DNA of 64,000 nt. It comes from Acidobacteriota bacterium (GTDB lineage: Bacteria; Acidobacteriota; Vicinamibacteria; Vicinamibacterales; UBA823). The first letter of the stretch is position 1. Every line of letters starts with the position of its first letter. The translations under genes were made by a program, and so were the position numbers. Below are positions 52,692 to 61,552 of the stretch, one piece after another. The stretch covers positions 58,313 through 122,312 of the forward strand of contig PCAU01000008.1 in the NCBI GenBank assembly GCA_002730735.1. Reading direction: 5' to 3'. The notes beneath the pieces were generated by a model, which saw only the letters and a program-made list of their open reading frames with translations, did no database searches and had not been told where the DNA came from.

Positions 52692-53312
52692 TCATTTTCG
52701 GCGACCGTCAAGCGCCCTTCTAGTCTTCCTCAGCTGTACAACGAAGCCAAGCAGGCCAACCACTAGCCAACCACCCAGTAATGCCTCATGCCTTGCAGCT
52801 ACGATATCGAGCGGATAGCTGAACCACGCACCTAGGTTGCTCACCGCCATCACAGCGTCCTCCCGACCGGTCAACGCTAGACCGCCGACAAGGCTCGTCC
52901 AAGCACCGCCAAAGGCAGTGCCAATGATTAGCACGTAGCGCTGCACCAAGAGAGCGGCAAAAGCCCCAACGATGGAAAAAAGAATAACCAACAATGCATG
53001 GGGATCGTCAGCGCGTTGAATCCACAGAAGGTAGACAAAGGTCGCGCCCAATCCAGCCCCGATAATTGCAACACCCACGTAATAAACAGCGAAGAACATC
53101 AATCCGCCGACTAACGCCCCCGCAAGCACCGCTACCACCAGTGCCATCAAGTCGGTGCTACCAATCATCCACACTACGCCAATCGCGCCGAAAAATAGCC
53201 CGAACCCAGCAAGCACGAAACGGAATAGACGGTATCCAAGAAAGCACGTCAGGAGACCCCCAACAAGTAGAATGGTGGCGAGTGGCTGGTGTAAGGAGCC
53301 TGGAAACATCAT
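52692..53312 (-). CDS. Membrane protein, DUF4203/TMEM198-like (206 aa)
   Basis: Seven hydrophobic segments are visible, glycine-rich (ILLVGGLLTCFLGYRLFRFVL; AVYYVGVAIIGAGLGATFV), as in the DUF4203 family. The last one is followed by a basic tail (LRKTRRALDGRRK). Function unknown. The start is ATG 53312, with a CATAAT box ending five bases before, so transcript may be leaderless. It is divergent from the following glycosyltransferase-fold gene, 51 bp away. Confidence 0.65.
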   Translation of the reverse strand: MMFPGSLHQPLATILLVGGLLTCFLGYRLFRFVLAGFGLFFGAIGVVWMIGSTDLMALVVAVLAGALVGGLMFFAVYYVGVAIIGAGLGATFVYLLWIQRADDPHALLVILFSIVGAFAALLVQRYVLIIGTAFGGAWTSLVGGLALTGREDAVMAVSNLGAWFSYPLDIVAARHEALLGGWLVVGLLGFVVQLRKTRRALDGRRK

Positions 53313-53317
53313 CCTAG

Positions 53318-53323
53318 ATTATG
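53318..53323 (-). promoter_or_regulatory. -10 box, leaderless start of membrane gene
   Basis: CATAAT on the minus strand with a TTGCAG -35 (spacer 18 bp). The expected transcription start (about 53311) coincides with the ATG at 53312. Confidence 0.45.
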
Positions 53324-53363
53324 TAAGCGGCATCCGCATACCTGCAACTATACGATTCCACAA

Positions 53364-54086
53364 ATGCCAGAAAAGCCCACCTTAAGGGGAGCGAGTGCTG
53401 AGGGCTCAGTTGTCGCAATCATGGCCCGCTCACCAGCCCACCCAAGTAAAGTTAAGACGCGTCTAGCCGAAGCGGTCCCCGACACAAGGGCTCGGGTGGA
53501 CCTCTACACCGCCTTCATCGTCGATCAGATGCGTGTTTGCCGGTCCCTATCGGACGTCACCCTACGGTTGGCGTATACACCTGAGGGCAATGCCAGTGAC
53601 TTCGAACTGATGGGACTTAGTCCCGACGAGTTATTACTGCAACGAGGCCACGATCTGGCGACCCGCGAGCGCACCCTATTCGAAGATCTCTTTAAAGAGG
53701 GCTTCCGCCGGGTTGTCATCATCGGGTCAGATCTGCCATCACTTCCAGGTCGCATCCTGGAAGATGCCTTTCGCAGACTCGACAGACCAAGATGCGTGGT
53801 GCTCGGCCCGGCTGAGGACGGAGGGTACTATCTTGTCGGCTTGAGTCGCGACGATGCCACGGCGTCCATTCCGGATCTTTTCTCAAACATTAGATGGAGT
53901 ACACCGTGGACTCTGTCCGACACCATCGCTGCGGCCGAGCAAGCGCGAACAACCGTAGAATTGGTCCAGTCGTGGTACGACGTCGATGACGAGGTCGGCT
54001 TTCAACGGCTCCGCGACCAACTAAGCAGCCCAACTTTGGCGGCGGCAGCATCGGCGACTGCGGCAGTACTGAAGAAGATTTTCTAG
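53364..54086 (+). CDS. TIGR04282-type glycosyltransferase-fold protein (DUF2064, 240 aa)
   Basis: Starts with a nucleotide-binding segment VVAIMARSPAHPSKVKTRLAEAV and has the VVIIGSDLPSLPGRILEDAF and GPAEDGGYYLVGL motifs of the family (DUF2064). Members are found near arsenosugar or lipid genes, but no partner is here; the acceptor is unknown. Upstream spacing from the divergent gene is 51 bp and a TATACG box stands nine bases before ATG 53364. Confidence 0.8.
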   Translation: MPEKPTLRGASAEGSVVAIMARSPAHPSKVKTRLAEAVPDTRARVDLYTAFIVDQMRVCRSLSDVTLRLAYTPEGNASDFELMGLSPDELLLQRGHDLATRERTLFEDLFKEGFRRVVIIGSDLPSLPGRILEDAFRRLDRPRCVVLGPAEDGGYYLVGLSRDDATASIPDLFSNIRWSTPWTLSDTIAAAEQARTTVELVQSWYDVDDEVGFQRLRDQLSSPTLAAAASATAAVLKKIF

Positions 54087-54138
54087 GTGGGCAATCTCGA
54101 ACAGTTACGGTGGTGAGAGTACACGGCACCTCTACACC

Positions 54139-54735
54139 CTACAACTCTTGACGTCCCTCTATCGCCTTGTGCATTGTAACTTCATCGGCGTACTCAAGGT
54201 CGCTGCCCACTGGCACTCCCATGGCGATACGTGTGATTCGTACATCAAGCGGTTTGAGGAGCTTTGCAAGATAGATAGCCGTGGCTTCCCCCTCTACATT
54301 GGGATTGGTGGCCAAAATAACTTCATTAACTTTGCTATCGCTTACTCGAGTTAATAACTCCTTAATTTTCAGGTCGTCCGGGCCAATACCCTGCAGTGGC
54401 GACAACGCACCCAGCAGTACGTGGTAAACCCCTTTAAACTCACCACTCTTTTCGACCGCAGTGACATTGTGGGGCTCTTCAACAACACAAATGAGGCATT
54501 GATCACGGCTTGGGTGCGTGCAGTAGTAGCAGGGATCTACATCGGTAATGTTGCTGCACACCGAGCAATACGTAATTCGGTCCTTAACCTCACGAAGCGC
54601 TTCGCAAAGCTCCTCCACCTGACTGCGAGGGTTCTTAAGGAAGTGAAACGCCAGTCGTTGCGCACTCCTGGCACCGATACCAGGTAGACGCTGCAACTGC
54701 ACCATCAACTTCGCGAGTGAGTCAAGCTCGGTCAT
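54139..54735 (-). CDS. recR: Recombination protein RecR (198 aa)
   Basis: RecR loads RecA at gaps with RecF and RecO. The N-terminal helix-hairpin-helix part ([18 protein letters not shown]), zinc finger with CSVC and CYYC (about 57-72) and the Toprim segment ([17 protein letters not shown]) with the [10 protein letters not shown] motif are clear. It overlaps ybaB by 4 bp and belongs to dnaX-ybaB-recR. Confidence 0.97.
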   Translation of the reverse strand: MTELDSLAKLMVQLQRLPGIGARSAQRLAFHFLKNPRSQVEELCEALREVKDRITYCSVCSNITDVDPCYYCTHPSRDQCLICVVEEPHNVTAVEKSGEFKGVYHVLLGALSPLQGIGPDDLKIKELLTRVSDSKVNEVILATNPNVEGEATAIYLAKLLKPLDVRITRIAMGVPVGSDLEYADEVTMHKAIEGRQEL

Positions 54736-55031
54736 CCAGTCAACCCAGGAATCTTGAGGCTACCCATTTGACCTGCCAGTTTGGCGTCTGCCTTACGATG
54801 GGCATCGTTAATGGCAGCTACAATAAGGTCCTGCAGCATTTCAACGTCATTTCTCAAGACAATTTCGGGATCGATCTTCACAGATACAATCTGTTTTGAT
54901 CCATTCATCACAACCGTGACCATGCCACCACCAGCGCTTGCCTCGACCCGCGTCTCCGCCATCTGCTTCTGCAGACGCTCTTGCATCTGTTGAGCCTGCT
55001 TCACCATCTCCCGAATGTTCATTGCATCCAT
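54732..55031 (-). CDS. YbaB/EbfC nucleoid-associated protein (99 aa)
   Basis: Small DNA-binding dimer. The N-terminal helix ([21 protein letters not shown]-type; here [16 protein letters not shown]) is followed by the strands [20 protein letters not shown] and the C-terminal helix. It lies between dnaX and recR, the standard arrangement. Start may be ATG 55031 or ATG 55022. Confidence 0.94.
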   Translation of the reverse strand: MDAMNIREMVKQAQQMQERLQKQMAETRVEASAGGGMVTVVMNGSKQIVSVKIDPEIVLRNDVEMLQDLIVAAINDAHRKADAKLAGQMGSLKIPGLTG

Positions 55032-55071
55032 CTAATGTGCCTGTCTCAATAACACGACGGCAAGACCACGA

Positions 55072-56781
55072 TCAGGCTTTCTCAATGTCCCGAATCTCAC
55101 CAGGAAGTACATCCAGCATCGCTTGCACAGTAGGGTCGTCCATCACCTCGGCTTTCCGAGACTCGTTGGCTGCCAACGGTGACGTCGAAACTAGCTCATC
55201 AACGTTTTCCTGCTCGACTACCACCCTCATCTTCTTACCAGCGATCTGGGATGCCGTCTTCTCCACCCATGAACACTGGTCTTTAAGTTGGTCCTGAAGT
55301 GTCTTCTGGTTCGTCCCGAATGTGAATATGATCCGATCGCCGTCCAAGACGATGCGTCGCGCCTGAGCTATAACAGTGCCGTAAAGAACTTTTTTGGTAC
55401 GCTGGAGTTCCGCCATGCACGCACTTTTCAAGTCCTTTTCACCTCCGTCCGACAGGGTTTCCGCCGCTCGACCGGTCGGTGGTGATTCGGCCTTAACAGG
55501 CTTGGTCTTGACTTGTGCCACCCGGCGAGGAACCGCCTTCACCTGACTCTTCGCACTTGGGTGAGGACGCATCGCCGGCGCTGACCCTCCGCTAAGAGGA
55601 GCTCGGGGGGGCGTGTCCGAGTCACCAGAGCGCTTAGTCGGTGTGTCGCTTTTAAGTCCCTCAATCACCTCGGCAAGCGGCACCAGGTGACGTAAATGGA
55701 TCCAGCGAAGCAGCGCCATTTCAAGGTGATACCGAGGCTGAGAGGATCGGCGTAGGTCCGCCTCGGCCCGACTGAGCACGTCGAACGCCCGCATGAGGTC
55801 CTCCCGAGAGAAACGCTGTACCAACGCCCGCAACCGGTCACGGTCGCCCTCGGGTGCAATTTCGGGGTCTTCAAAACGGGACACGTCAATCGCCAGGACC
55901 AGTAGATCGCGACACACCCGTGACAGTTCTCGACACACCTGCCGAAGGTCGTAACCTGCCTCGACAAATTGGCCGGAGAGTTGAAACAGATCCGCTGCTC
56001 GCTCATCCGCGACCGCCTCGATGGTGTCGAGCAAAAGATCTCGCCCCACAAGCCCGAGGACAGTAGAGACATCCTCCGCCGTGATGTGCTCACCACCGAA
56101 GGCAAGAACTTGATCGAGTGCGGTCTGGGCGTCGCGCATACTCCCTTCCGCCGAGCGTGCTAACAGCGCCAAGGCGCTGGCATCGATGTCGATCTTCTCA
56201 ACCTTGGCGATCCGATGAAGTTGGTCAGCGATTTCGGAAGCCCCAATGCTCCTAAACTCAAACACCTGCGACCGGGACAAGACAGTGTCCGGGACCTTTT
56301 CGAGTTCAGTCGTTGCCATCATGAACACAACGTACGGTGGGGGCTCTTCGATCGATTTCAAAAGCGCGTTAAAAGAGGACTTCGACAGTTGGTGAAATTC
56401 GTCAATCAAGAAGACCTTGTAGCGGTCGCGCGCCGGCATCATCGCTAGGCCCTCAATGATGACTTCACGAACGTTATCAATCCCCGTGTGTGTCGCGCCA
56501 TCAAGTTCATGGACATCGAGATCACGCCCCTCGGCAATCTCAAGGCAGGGATCGCATTTGCCACACGGGTCAGGGACGGGACCCTTTACGCAGTTCAAGG
56601 CGCGGGCCAGAATCCTAGCCGTTGTCGTTTTCCCAACGCCCCGAGGTCCCGCAAAGACGAAAGCCTGGGCGATGCGCTCGCTCTCGATTGCATTCCGCAG
56701 CGTCTGGGTGACACCGCGCTGTCCCACCACATCATCAAATTTCTTGGGACGCCACTTCCGAGCAATAACTTGGTAGGGCAT
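55072..56781 (-). CDS. dnaX: DNA polymerase III gamma/tau subunit (569 aa)
   Basis: Clamp-loader ATPase. Walker A is GPRGVGKTTTARILARAL near residue 45, zinc-binding CGKCDPCLEI near 75, Walker B LIDEFHQLS near 125 and SRC-type SRSQVFEFR near 175. The C-terminal region after 400 is low-complexity, then has the tau-like segment (LDGDRIIFTFGTNQKTLQDQ). I did not find an obvious slippery heptamer for gamma. It begins 57 bp from the tRNA-Ser gene's divergent region. Confidence 0.96.
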   Translation of the reverse strand: MPYQVIARKWRPKKFDDVVGQRGVTQTLRNAIESERIAQAFVFAGPRGVGKTTTARILARALNCVKGPVPDPCGKCDPCLEIAEGRDLDVHELDGATHTGIDNVREVIIEGLAMMPARDRYKVFLIDEFHQLSKSSFNALLKSIEEPPPYVVFMMATTELEKVPDTVLSRSQVFEFRSIGASEIADQLHRIAKVEKIDIDASALALLARSAEGSMRDAQTALDQVLAFGGEHITAEDVSTVLGLVGRDLLLDTIEAVADERAADLFQLSGQFVEAGYDLRQVCRELSRVCRDLLVLAIDVSRFEDPEIAPEGDRDRLRALVQRFSREDLMRAFDVLSRAEADLRRSSQPRYHLEMALLRWIHLRHLVPLAEVIEGLKSDTPTKRSGDSDTPPRAPLSGGSAPAMRPHPSAKSQVKAVPRRVAQVKTKPVKAESPPTGRAAETLSDGGEKDLKSACMAELQRTKKVLYGTVIAQARRIVLDGDRIIFTFGTNQKTLQDQLKDQCSWVEKTASQIAGKKMRVVVEQENVDELVSTSPLAANESRKAEVMDDPTVQAMLDVLPGEIRDIEKA

Positions 56782-56925
56782 AAGTCACGACGAACCAGAC
56801 GTACGCACAGCACCACTACGTCTGTCCCGAACGAGGTTCAGTGTAGCTTGCGTCTGATCACCAAGCAAGCAGGCCGACCTAACGGCCGCGAACAGCATGA
56901 TACACTCAGCGTCCGCGACTTACCC

Positions 56926-57015
56926 GGAGAGATGTCCGAGTGGTTGAAGGAGCACGCTTGGAAAGCGTGTGTAGGGGAAACTCTACCGTGGGTTCGAATC
57001 CCACTCTCTCCGCCA
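56926..57015 (+). tRNA. tRNA-Ser (GGA)
   Basis: Acceptor GGAGAGA pairs with TCTCTCC. The anticodon loop is TTGGAAA (anticodon GGA). A long variable arm typical of tRNA-Ser is present (TGTAGGGGAAACTCTACCG). CCA is encoded at 57013-57015. Confidence 0.94.
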
Positions 57016-57059
57016 ATCACATTACGACGCTGAATATTAACGGTCCGCTTGGAGTAACC

Positions 57060-57464
57060 ATGTATTGGCTGTTTAAGGAAGAACCGTCAAGTTATAGCTT
57101 TGAAGAATTTGTCAAAGATGACCAGACCTCTTGGACTGGAGTAAGGAATCCCCTGGCCCAAAAGCACCTCCGCTCAGTGAAAAAAGGCGATCGAATCTTC
57201 TACTACCATACGGGAAACCAGAAAGCAGTTGTCGGAATCGCACGTGCCATCGGTAACGCCTACCTCGATCCGTCGGACACTTCCGGTAAGCGCCATACGG
57301 TCGATATCGTTCCGAGTCGCAAGCTGCGCCGCCCGGTGACACTGGCTGAGATCAAAGCGGACCGCAAGTTTGCAGCTTTTCCTCTCGTGCGGATCTCGAG
57401 GCTCTCCGTCATGCCGGTAAGTGCCAAGGAATGGGCCGCAATCGAATTCCTATCCAAGACCTAA
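57060..57464 (+). CDS. EVE-domain protein (134 aa)
   Basis: The PUA-like EVE fold starts MYWLFKEEPSSYSFEEF and contains TSWTGVRNPLAQKHLRSV and KKGDRIFYYHTGNQKAVVGIA, the classical text of the small EVE proteins (thymocyte nuclear protein 1 like). It probably reads modified bases in DNA or RNA. GGAG five bases upstream supports ATG 57060. It lies between two tRNA-Ser genes. Confidence 0.9.
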   Translation: MYWLFKEEPSSYSFEEFVKDDQTSWTGVRNPLAQKHLRSVKKGDRIFYYHTGNQKAVVGIARAIGNAYLDPSDTSGKRHTVDIVPSRKLRRPVTLAEIKADRKFAAFPLVRISRLSVMPVSAKEWAAIEFLSKT

Positions 57465-57651
57465 AGCGCGGTCTCGGGTCGCCCTATGAACCCGACAGGT
57501 CTCTTTCGAACGACCATTGAGAACTTACGCTCCGGGACCTTGGGTAACCTAAGCGGATTCGGTGGAACGGTGATAGGTGGAAGCCCCAGACGATTGATTT
57601 ACGATAGGTAATCCACCGCCCAAGCGCATGAAAAACGCCTGAAGAAAAGAG

Positions 57652-57742
57652 TGGCGGAGAGGGTGGGATTCGAACCCACGTGCCGGTTACCCGACAAGAC
57701 GCTTTCGAGGCGCCCCCGTTACGACCACTTCGGTACCTCTCC
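57652..57742 (-). tRNA. tRNA-Ser (CGA)
   Basis: Acceptor GGAGAGG pairs with CCTCTCC. The anticodon loop CTCGAAA has anticodon CGA. A long variable arm follows. CCA is encoded (57652-57654). It is about 640 bp from tRNA-Ser (GGA) on the other strand. Confidence 0.94.
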
Positions 57743-57775
57743 GTTGGGTCAAACAATCAAGATTAACGTTGCTAA

Positions 57776-58285
57776 TCAGCCGAGAGGCGTCGTCAAAATA
57801 TTTCCCTCACGACGTCGCTGGAAAAATCCCTGTAGGACCGCCGAGCATTCGGCCTCTAACACCCCAGTGATTACAACAACCTTGTGGTTCAGTGACGGAT
57901 GGTCCAGTGACCGACACATAGACTGAACCGCTCCAGCCTTGGGTTCGGTGGCCCCGAACACCAACATGCCGATCCGTGCGTGAATCAAGGCGCCGACGCA
58001 CATCAAGCACGGTTCGACTGTGACATAGAGTGAGGCACCCGTGAGACGGTAATTACTACACGCCAGTCCAGCCGCGCGCAGCGCCACGATTTCTGCATGA
58101 GCTGTCGGGTCCTGCGTCGCAATCGGCTGATTGAATCCAGAGCCGACGACCTCACCGTCAACAACAACGACTGCACCAACGGGAACCTCGCCAGCCGCTT
58201 CAGCCCGATTTGCCTCGGCCAATGCAGCACGCATGAACGGCTCACGCATCGTCGACGAAAATCGTTTCGACCTTGTAGATTCCAT
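57776..58285 (-). CDS. tadA: tRNA-specific adenosine deaminase TadA (169 aa)
   Basis: Converts A34 to inosine in tRNA-Arg (ACG). Zinc motif HAEIVALR and PCLMCVGALIHARIGMLVFG are present, as is the N-terminal ALAEANRAEAAGEVPVGAVVV. The substrate tRNA-Arg (ACG) is also in this window (61378-61454). The start is ATG 58285, though ATG 58249 matches the family start more closely. It is 5 bp after the methyltransferase gene. Confidence 0.94.
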   Translation of the reverse strand: MESTRSKRFSSTMREPFMRAALAEANRAEAAGEVPVGAVVVVDGEVVGSGFNQPIATQDPTAHAEIVALRAAGLACSNYRLTGASLYVTVEPCLMCVGALIHARIGMLVFGATEPKAGAVQSMCRSLDHPSLNHKVVVITGVLEAECSAVLQGFFQRRREGNILTTPLG

Positions 58286-58290
58286 GGACC

Positions 58291-59781
58291 TTAGAGGCGT
58301 TTAGCAATGACCGCGTAGTCCAAATGGGTAAACAAGAAGCTGTTGATCTTGTCAGCGGCATCGTTAAACGCCACCGTGAGGGAAGCTAGTTCATCCGCAT
58401 CCTTAGATTTCTTGAACTGGTTCGATACCGCTACCCTTTGCAGCTTGGCGTGTTCAGGATATGGAGCACAGTATCGGATAGTAGCGCCTTGAAACCCGGT
58501 TGCATGCAATAGATAGGTCAGTGTATCGGGATGCAGGGGCTGCGCATGCGTGATATCGCGAATATAACCGTCGAAGAACGCGACCCAGCAAGCAGGATTA
58601 ATCGTTTCGAGCACGATCTGAGACCCTGGTCGAAGCTTTTGGTATGACAGTTCGAGTAGGCGTACCAGATACTCTGGTCGTAAATGCTCGACGACCTGGG
58701 CCGAGAAAAGACCACCGAGTGAACCGTCATCCAAACCTTCCAGATAGCTGACCACATCACCTTCCACCACATCAAGACCGCGCATTTGGCAAACCTTGAC
58801 CATCTCCGGGTTGATGTCGAGGCCACGCGCCGGCACACCATGTTCCTTGAGCACATCGAGGAACTCACCCCGGCCGCACCCTACATCCAACACGTCAACC
58901 GCCCCAGTGAAATCAGGTGCGTATTCATTCATGCGTGCTCGAATTTCTTCAGGTGCTCCGCGAAATTGATCTTGAAAACCTACGTATTTGAATGCGCCGT
59001 CCGCAGTGCTCAACTGGCCTTCGGTCAAGTGCGGCTTAGGGGGAGGCTCTGTAGCGAGCGCAGCCTGACGTCGGCTACTTCGACTCTCGGTTGATTTACT
59101 AATATTCCCCGCCTCCTGTGGTTCTAGCTGCCTTGTCAACAGAAGTAACTTCTGCTGCAGTGCACCAACGGTCGCCCGAAGTTCTTCAACCCTTGCTTCA
59201 AACCGCCGTTCCCTCACAATATTCGCCTCGCCGCGTTTCTGGATTTCATCACCAACCGCATCGAGACCCGCAGCAAGGCCTACCCCAAACTCCTGCACAC
59301 TGAGCGGCATACTTGGTTGCTTAGTATTTACATAGGGGGTGATTTGCTGCGCGTACAACATGAGCTTGTGTTGAAAGAAAGCTTGGGAAGCAAATGAGTC
59401 GCGAATCGCCGTCAGCACCTTGTCAAGAGCATGCGCCCTCTGGCGAGTGGGCTCAACGTTGCGGTTAATGTGGTCGATCAACGCAAGGTTGAAATCATGC
59501 TGTCGTTGAAACACCGGTCCTATAAATCGCCATACGAAACGCCTAATCCGTCCTCGCCATCCGACACCGCAATCTACACCCTCTTCAGGAACTAGCCGGG
59601 CCAACTCGTTTAGTCTGGTGACAAGGGAGTCGTCAGGTAATGCCGGTGAAACTGGAAGCTCAGGAAACTGCTGCAGTGCATGATCGAGTGCCGTCAACGC
59701 GTCGTTATATTGACGGTCGATCCTTTCCCGTTCAAGCTTCAGACGTTTTTCGGCGGCAACAGACAGCGGATCATCGCTCAT
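58291..59781 (-). CDS. Class I methyltransferase with long helical N-terminus (496 aa)
   Basis: The N-terminal 230 residues are helical and charged, with coiled-coil-like parts (ERERIDRQYNDALTALDHAL near the start; RVEELRATVGALQQKLLLL near 205). A SAM-binding domain follows from about 265 (VLDVGCGRGEFLDVLKEHG, then LDINPEMVKVC and QVVEHLRPEYL). Combined with the GT4 gene upstream, a role in polysaccharide end-modification or chain-length control is possible but unproven. Start ATG 59781. Confidence 0.8.
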   Translation of the reverse strand: MSDDPLSVAAEKRLKLERERIDRQYNDALTALDHALQQFPELPVSPALPDDSLVTRLNELARLVPEEGVDCGVGWRGRIRRFVWRFIGPVFQRQHDFNLALIDHINRNVEPTRQRAHALDKVLTAIRDSFASQAFFQHKLMLYAQQITPYVNTKQPSMPLSVQEFGVGLAAGLDAVGDEIQKRGEANIVRERRFEARVEELRATVGALQQKLLLLTRQLEPQEAGNISKSTESRSSRRQAALATEPPPKPHLTEGQLSTADGAFKYVGFQDQFRGAPEEIRARMNEYAPDFTGAVDVLDVGCGRGEFLDVLKEHGVPARGLDINPEMVKVCQMRGLDVVEGDVVSYLEGLDDGSLGGLFSAQVVEHLRPEYLVRLLELSYQKLRPGSQIVLETINPACWVAFFDGYIRDITHAQPLHPDTLTYLLHATGFQGATIRYCAPYPEHAKLQRVAVSNQFKKSKDADELASLTVAFNDAADKINSFLFTHLDYAVIAKRL

Positions 59782-59967
59782 AAACCATCCCGCGTATCGA
59801 GGCAATCAACAGAAAGGGAGTATTGACCGTATCCAGCATGATCAACGCATCAGACAACTTCACCGTGAGTAAGCCTACTAAGACCACCCGACGCAAGTCA
59901 AGGCTAAGCCATTGTTTAACAGCAGGTTACAAACATTATCTCATCATCAACCGCGCAATTATAGAGG

Positions 59968-61356
59968 TCAGGAACTCCCGAGGATATCAACTGACATCCC
60001 CATATCCTTAAGGATGTCACGTGCAGTCTCTAGACCATCTGGCCGTAAGTGAGAAAGTGGAGGCGTGACCCCTGTGGGACTGTCCAGGGCCAAGCTAATG
60101 ACCCTTAAATAATCAGCCTGCATGTGCTTCAGGGTGTGGTGAGCCGCCCAGAATCTTTTCGCTCGGTTACCGAGGTCCCGTCGTAGCGCCCGGTCACGTG
60201 CCAGCCGTTCCATTGCCACCTGCAACGAGTTCTCCTCGTCCAAGATGTCGATACTGACACAGAGAGGTAACCCAGATGGTCCGCCAGTGGCAGCCGACAC
60301 GTTTTGCTCAATCGGTGCGATCTTATCGAGCTGAACTGACGGCGATGGTGTCCAGGTGCCCCGCGTTACAAGCGCCGGTACATCAATCGTGTGGTGCAGA
60401 TCAGTAACAATTGTGGCACGGCCACCTGCTAAACACCGTAACCACGACGCGGATGTTTCACCAGACGATGGCCAGCGCATACACAGGCAGGCATCAGCGC
60501 ACGCAATGTAATCGTCCAGATCGCGATCTTCCACGTAACCTGTAAACGTGACACGGTCAGAAACGCCCAGACTCTTGGCCTCCGCAATTGCGTCGTAGTA
60601 GGGAACGGGTTCACCAACGATTAGTAGGTGTACATGCGGCGTGCGGCTGGCGATGGCCGCAAGTGCTCTAAACGTGTGGGCAATTCGCTTCTCAGGCGTC
60701 ACCCGACCGAACGCAGCAAAAACTACAGTCTCTTGAGAAATGTTGTGTCTGGCCCGGATGTGCTTTGCTCTTGAGGCTTCGGAAGCATTCGGCACACCCA
60801 TTCGGATTCGGTCGATACGTGCCTCGGGAAACCTGTCCTGTAACTCTCGAACGAGTGTCGTATTGTGTACGGCTACCATTCTCGCCGAGTTCACAACGGT
60901 TCGTAACATTGGCCAGAGGTAGTGTAGAGATCCCAAGAGTCCGGCAATTCCAAGATAAGCAATGTCGGCTCTTGCATCAGGATGGTTGTATTCAAACTCA
61001 GCACGATAGTCTTCATAACGCTTCTGCTGAAGCAACAGGCGAGCCCGAGCCTGGTGTAATTGGCCGTCGTGTAAAACTACAAGGCCTGGGTAACGAAACA
61101 TGTACGGCCAGATGTAGTCATGACATCTTGCGTTACCAAGCTGGTAAACGATTAAATCGTAGGGATCCTTAATCTGCCGCCAAGAAAAATCGTATGCGCT
61201 GATGTGTCGATCATCCCCGTTATGTTGCAGCGGTAACGAGTCGACAATAATGTCGACATCATAGACGTCGGTGAGCAGTCCCAAGATCTCGGAACTGTAG
61301 GTCGCAATTCCTGAACGTTCGGGGGGTAGTGGGGTAAACCAAGCGAGCCGTTTCAT
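59968..61356 (-). CDS. GT4-family glycosyltransferase (462 aa)
   Basis: Retaining glycosyltransferase, GT-B fold. N-terminal text is LAWFTPLPPERSGIATYSSEIL; the C-terminal domain has VVFAAFGRVTPEKRI, HLLIVGEPVPYYD and the sugar-nucleotide motif SSGETSASWLRCLAGGRATIVTD, similar to the EX7E site. It likely transfers a sugar to a polysaccharide or lipid, in line with the methyltransferase neighbour. Acceptor and donor unknown. Confidence 0.86.
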   Translation of the reverse strand: MKRLAWFTPLPPERSGIATYSSEILGLLTDVYDVDIIVDSLPLQHNGDDRHISAYDFSWRQIKDPYDLIVYQLGNARCHDYIWPYMFRYPGLVVLHDGQLHQARARLLLQQKRYEDYRAEFEYNHPDARADIAYLGIAGLLGSLHYLWPMLRTVVNSARMVAVHNTTLVRELQDRFPEARIDRIRMGVPNASEASRAKHIRARHNISQETVVFAAFGRVTPEKRIAHTFRALAAIASRTPHVHLLIVGEPVPYYDAIAEAKSLGVSDRVTFTGYVEDRDLDDYIACADACLCMRWPSSGETSASWLRCLAGGRATIVTDLHHTIDVPALVTRGTWTPSPSVQLDKIAPIEQNVSAATGGPSGLPLCVSIDILDEENSLQVAMERLARDRALRRDLGNRAKRFWAAHHTLKHMQADYLRVISLALDSPTGVTPPLSHLRPDGLETARDILKDMGMSVDILGSS

Positions 61357-61377
61357 TGCGTGGCGGTCGGGTTAGTT

Positions 61378-61454
61378 TGGCGCGCCCTGCAGGATTCGAA
61401 CCTGCGGCCTCCTGGTTCGTAGCCAGACGCTCTATCCAGCTGAGCTAAGGGCGC
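61378..61454 (-). tRNA. tRNA-Arg (ACG)
   Basis: Acceptor GCGCCCT pairs with AGGGCGC. Anticodon loop CTACGAA has anticodon ACG, the substrate of TadA. Discriminator G and CCA (61378-61380) are encoded. It stands 22 bp before the GT4 gene start. Confidence 0.94.
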
Positions 61455-61552
61455 CCGTCGCATGTTACAGATCCGCTGGTCTACTCTCGATCACGGAAAC
61501 CCCGGATTATAGCATGCACGTATATTCGTTAATGCCGCTATCGCAAACACAT

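Noticed and set aside
55072-56781. Programmed frameshift in dnaX giving gamma
   Set aside because: No clear A-rich slippery heptamer was seen in the region after residue 400, so only the full-length product is listed.
56782-56925. Possible SRP (4.5S) RNA upstream of dnaX
   Set aside because: This RNA is often next to dnaX, but the conserved GGAAGCAGCC-type core is absent.
59823-60011. Short plus-strand open frame between the methyltransferase and GT4 genes
   Set aside because: A weak GGGAG stands near a TTG, but the frame overlaps the end of the GT4 gene, has no recognisable features, and its composition is not protein-like.
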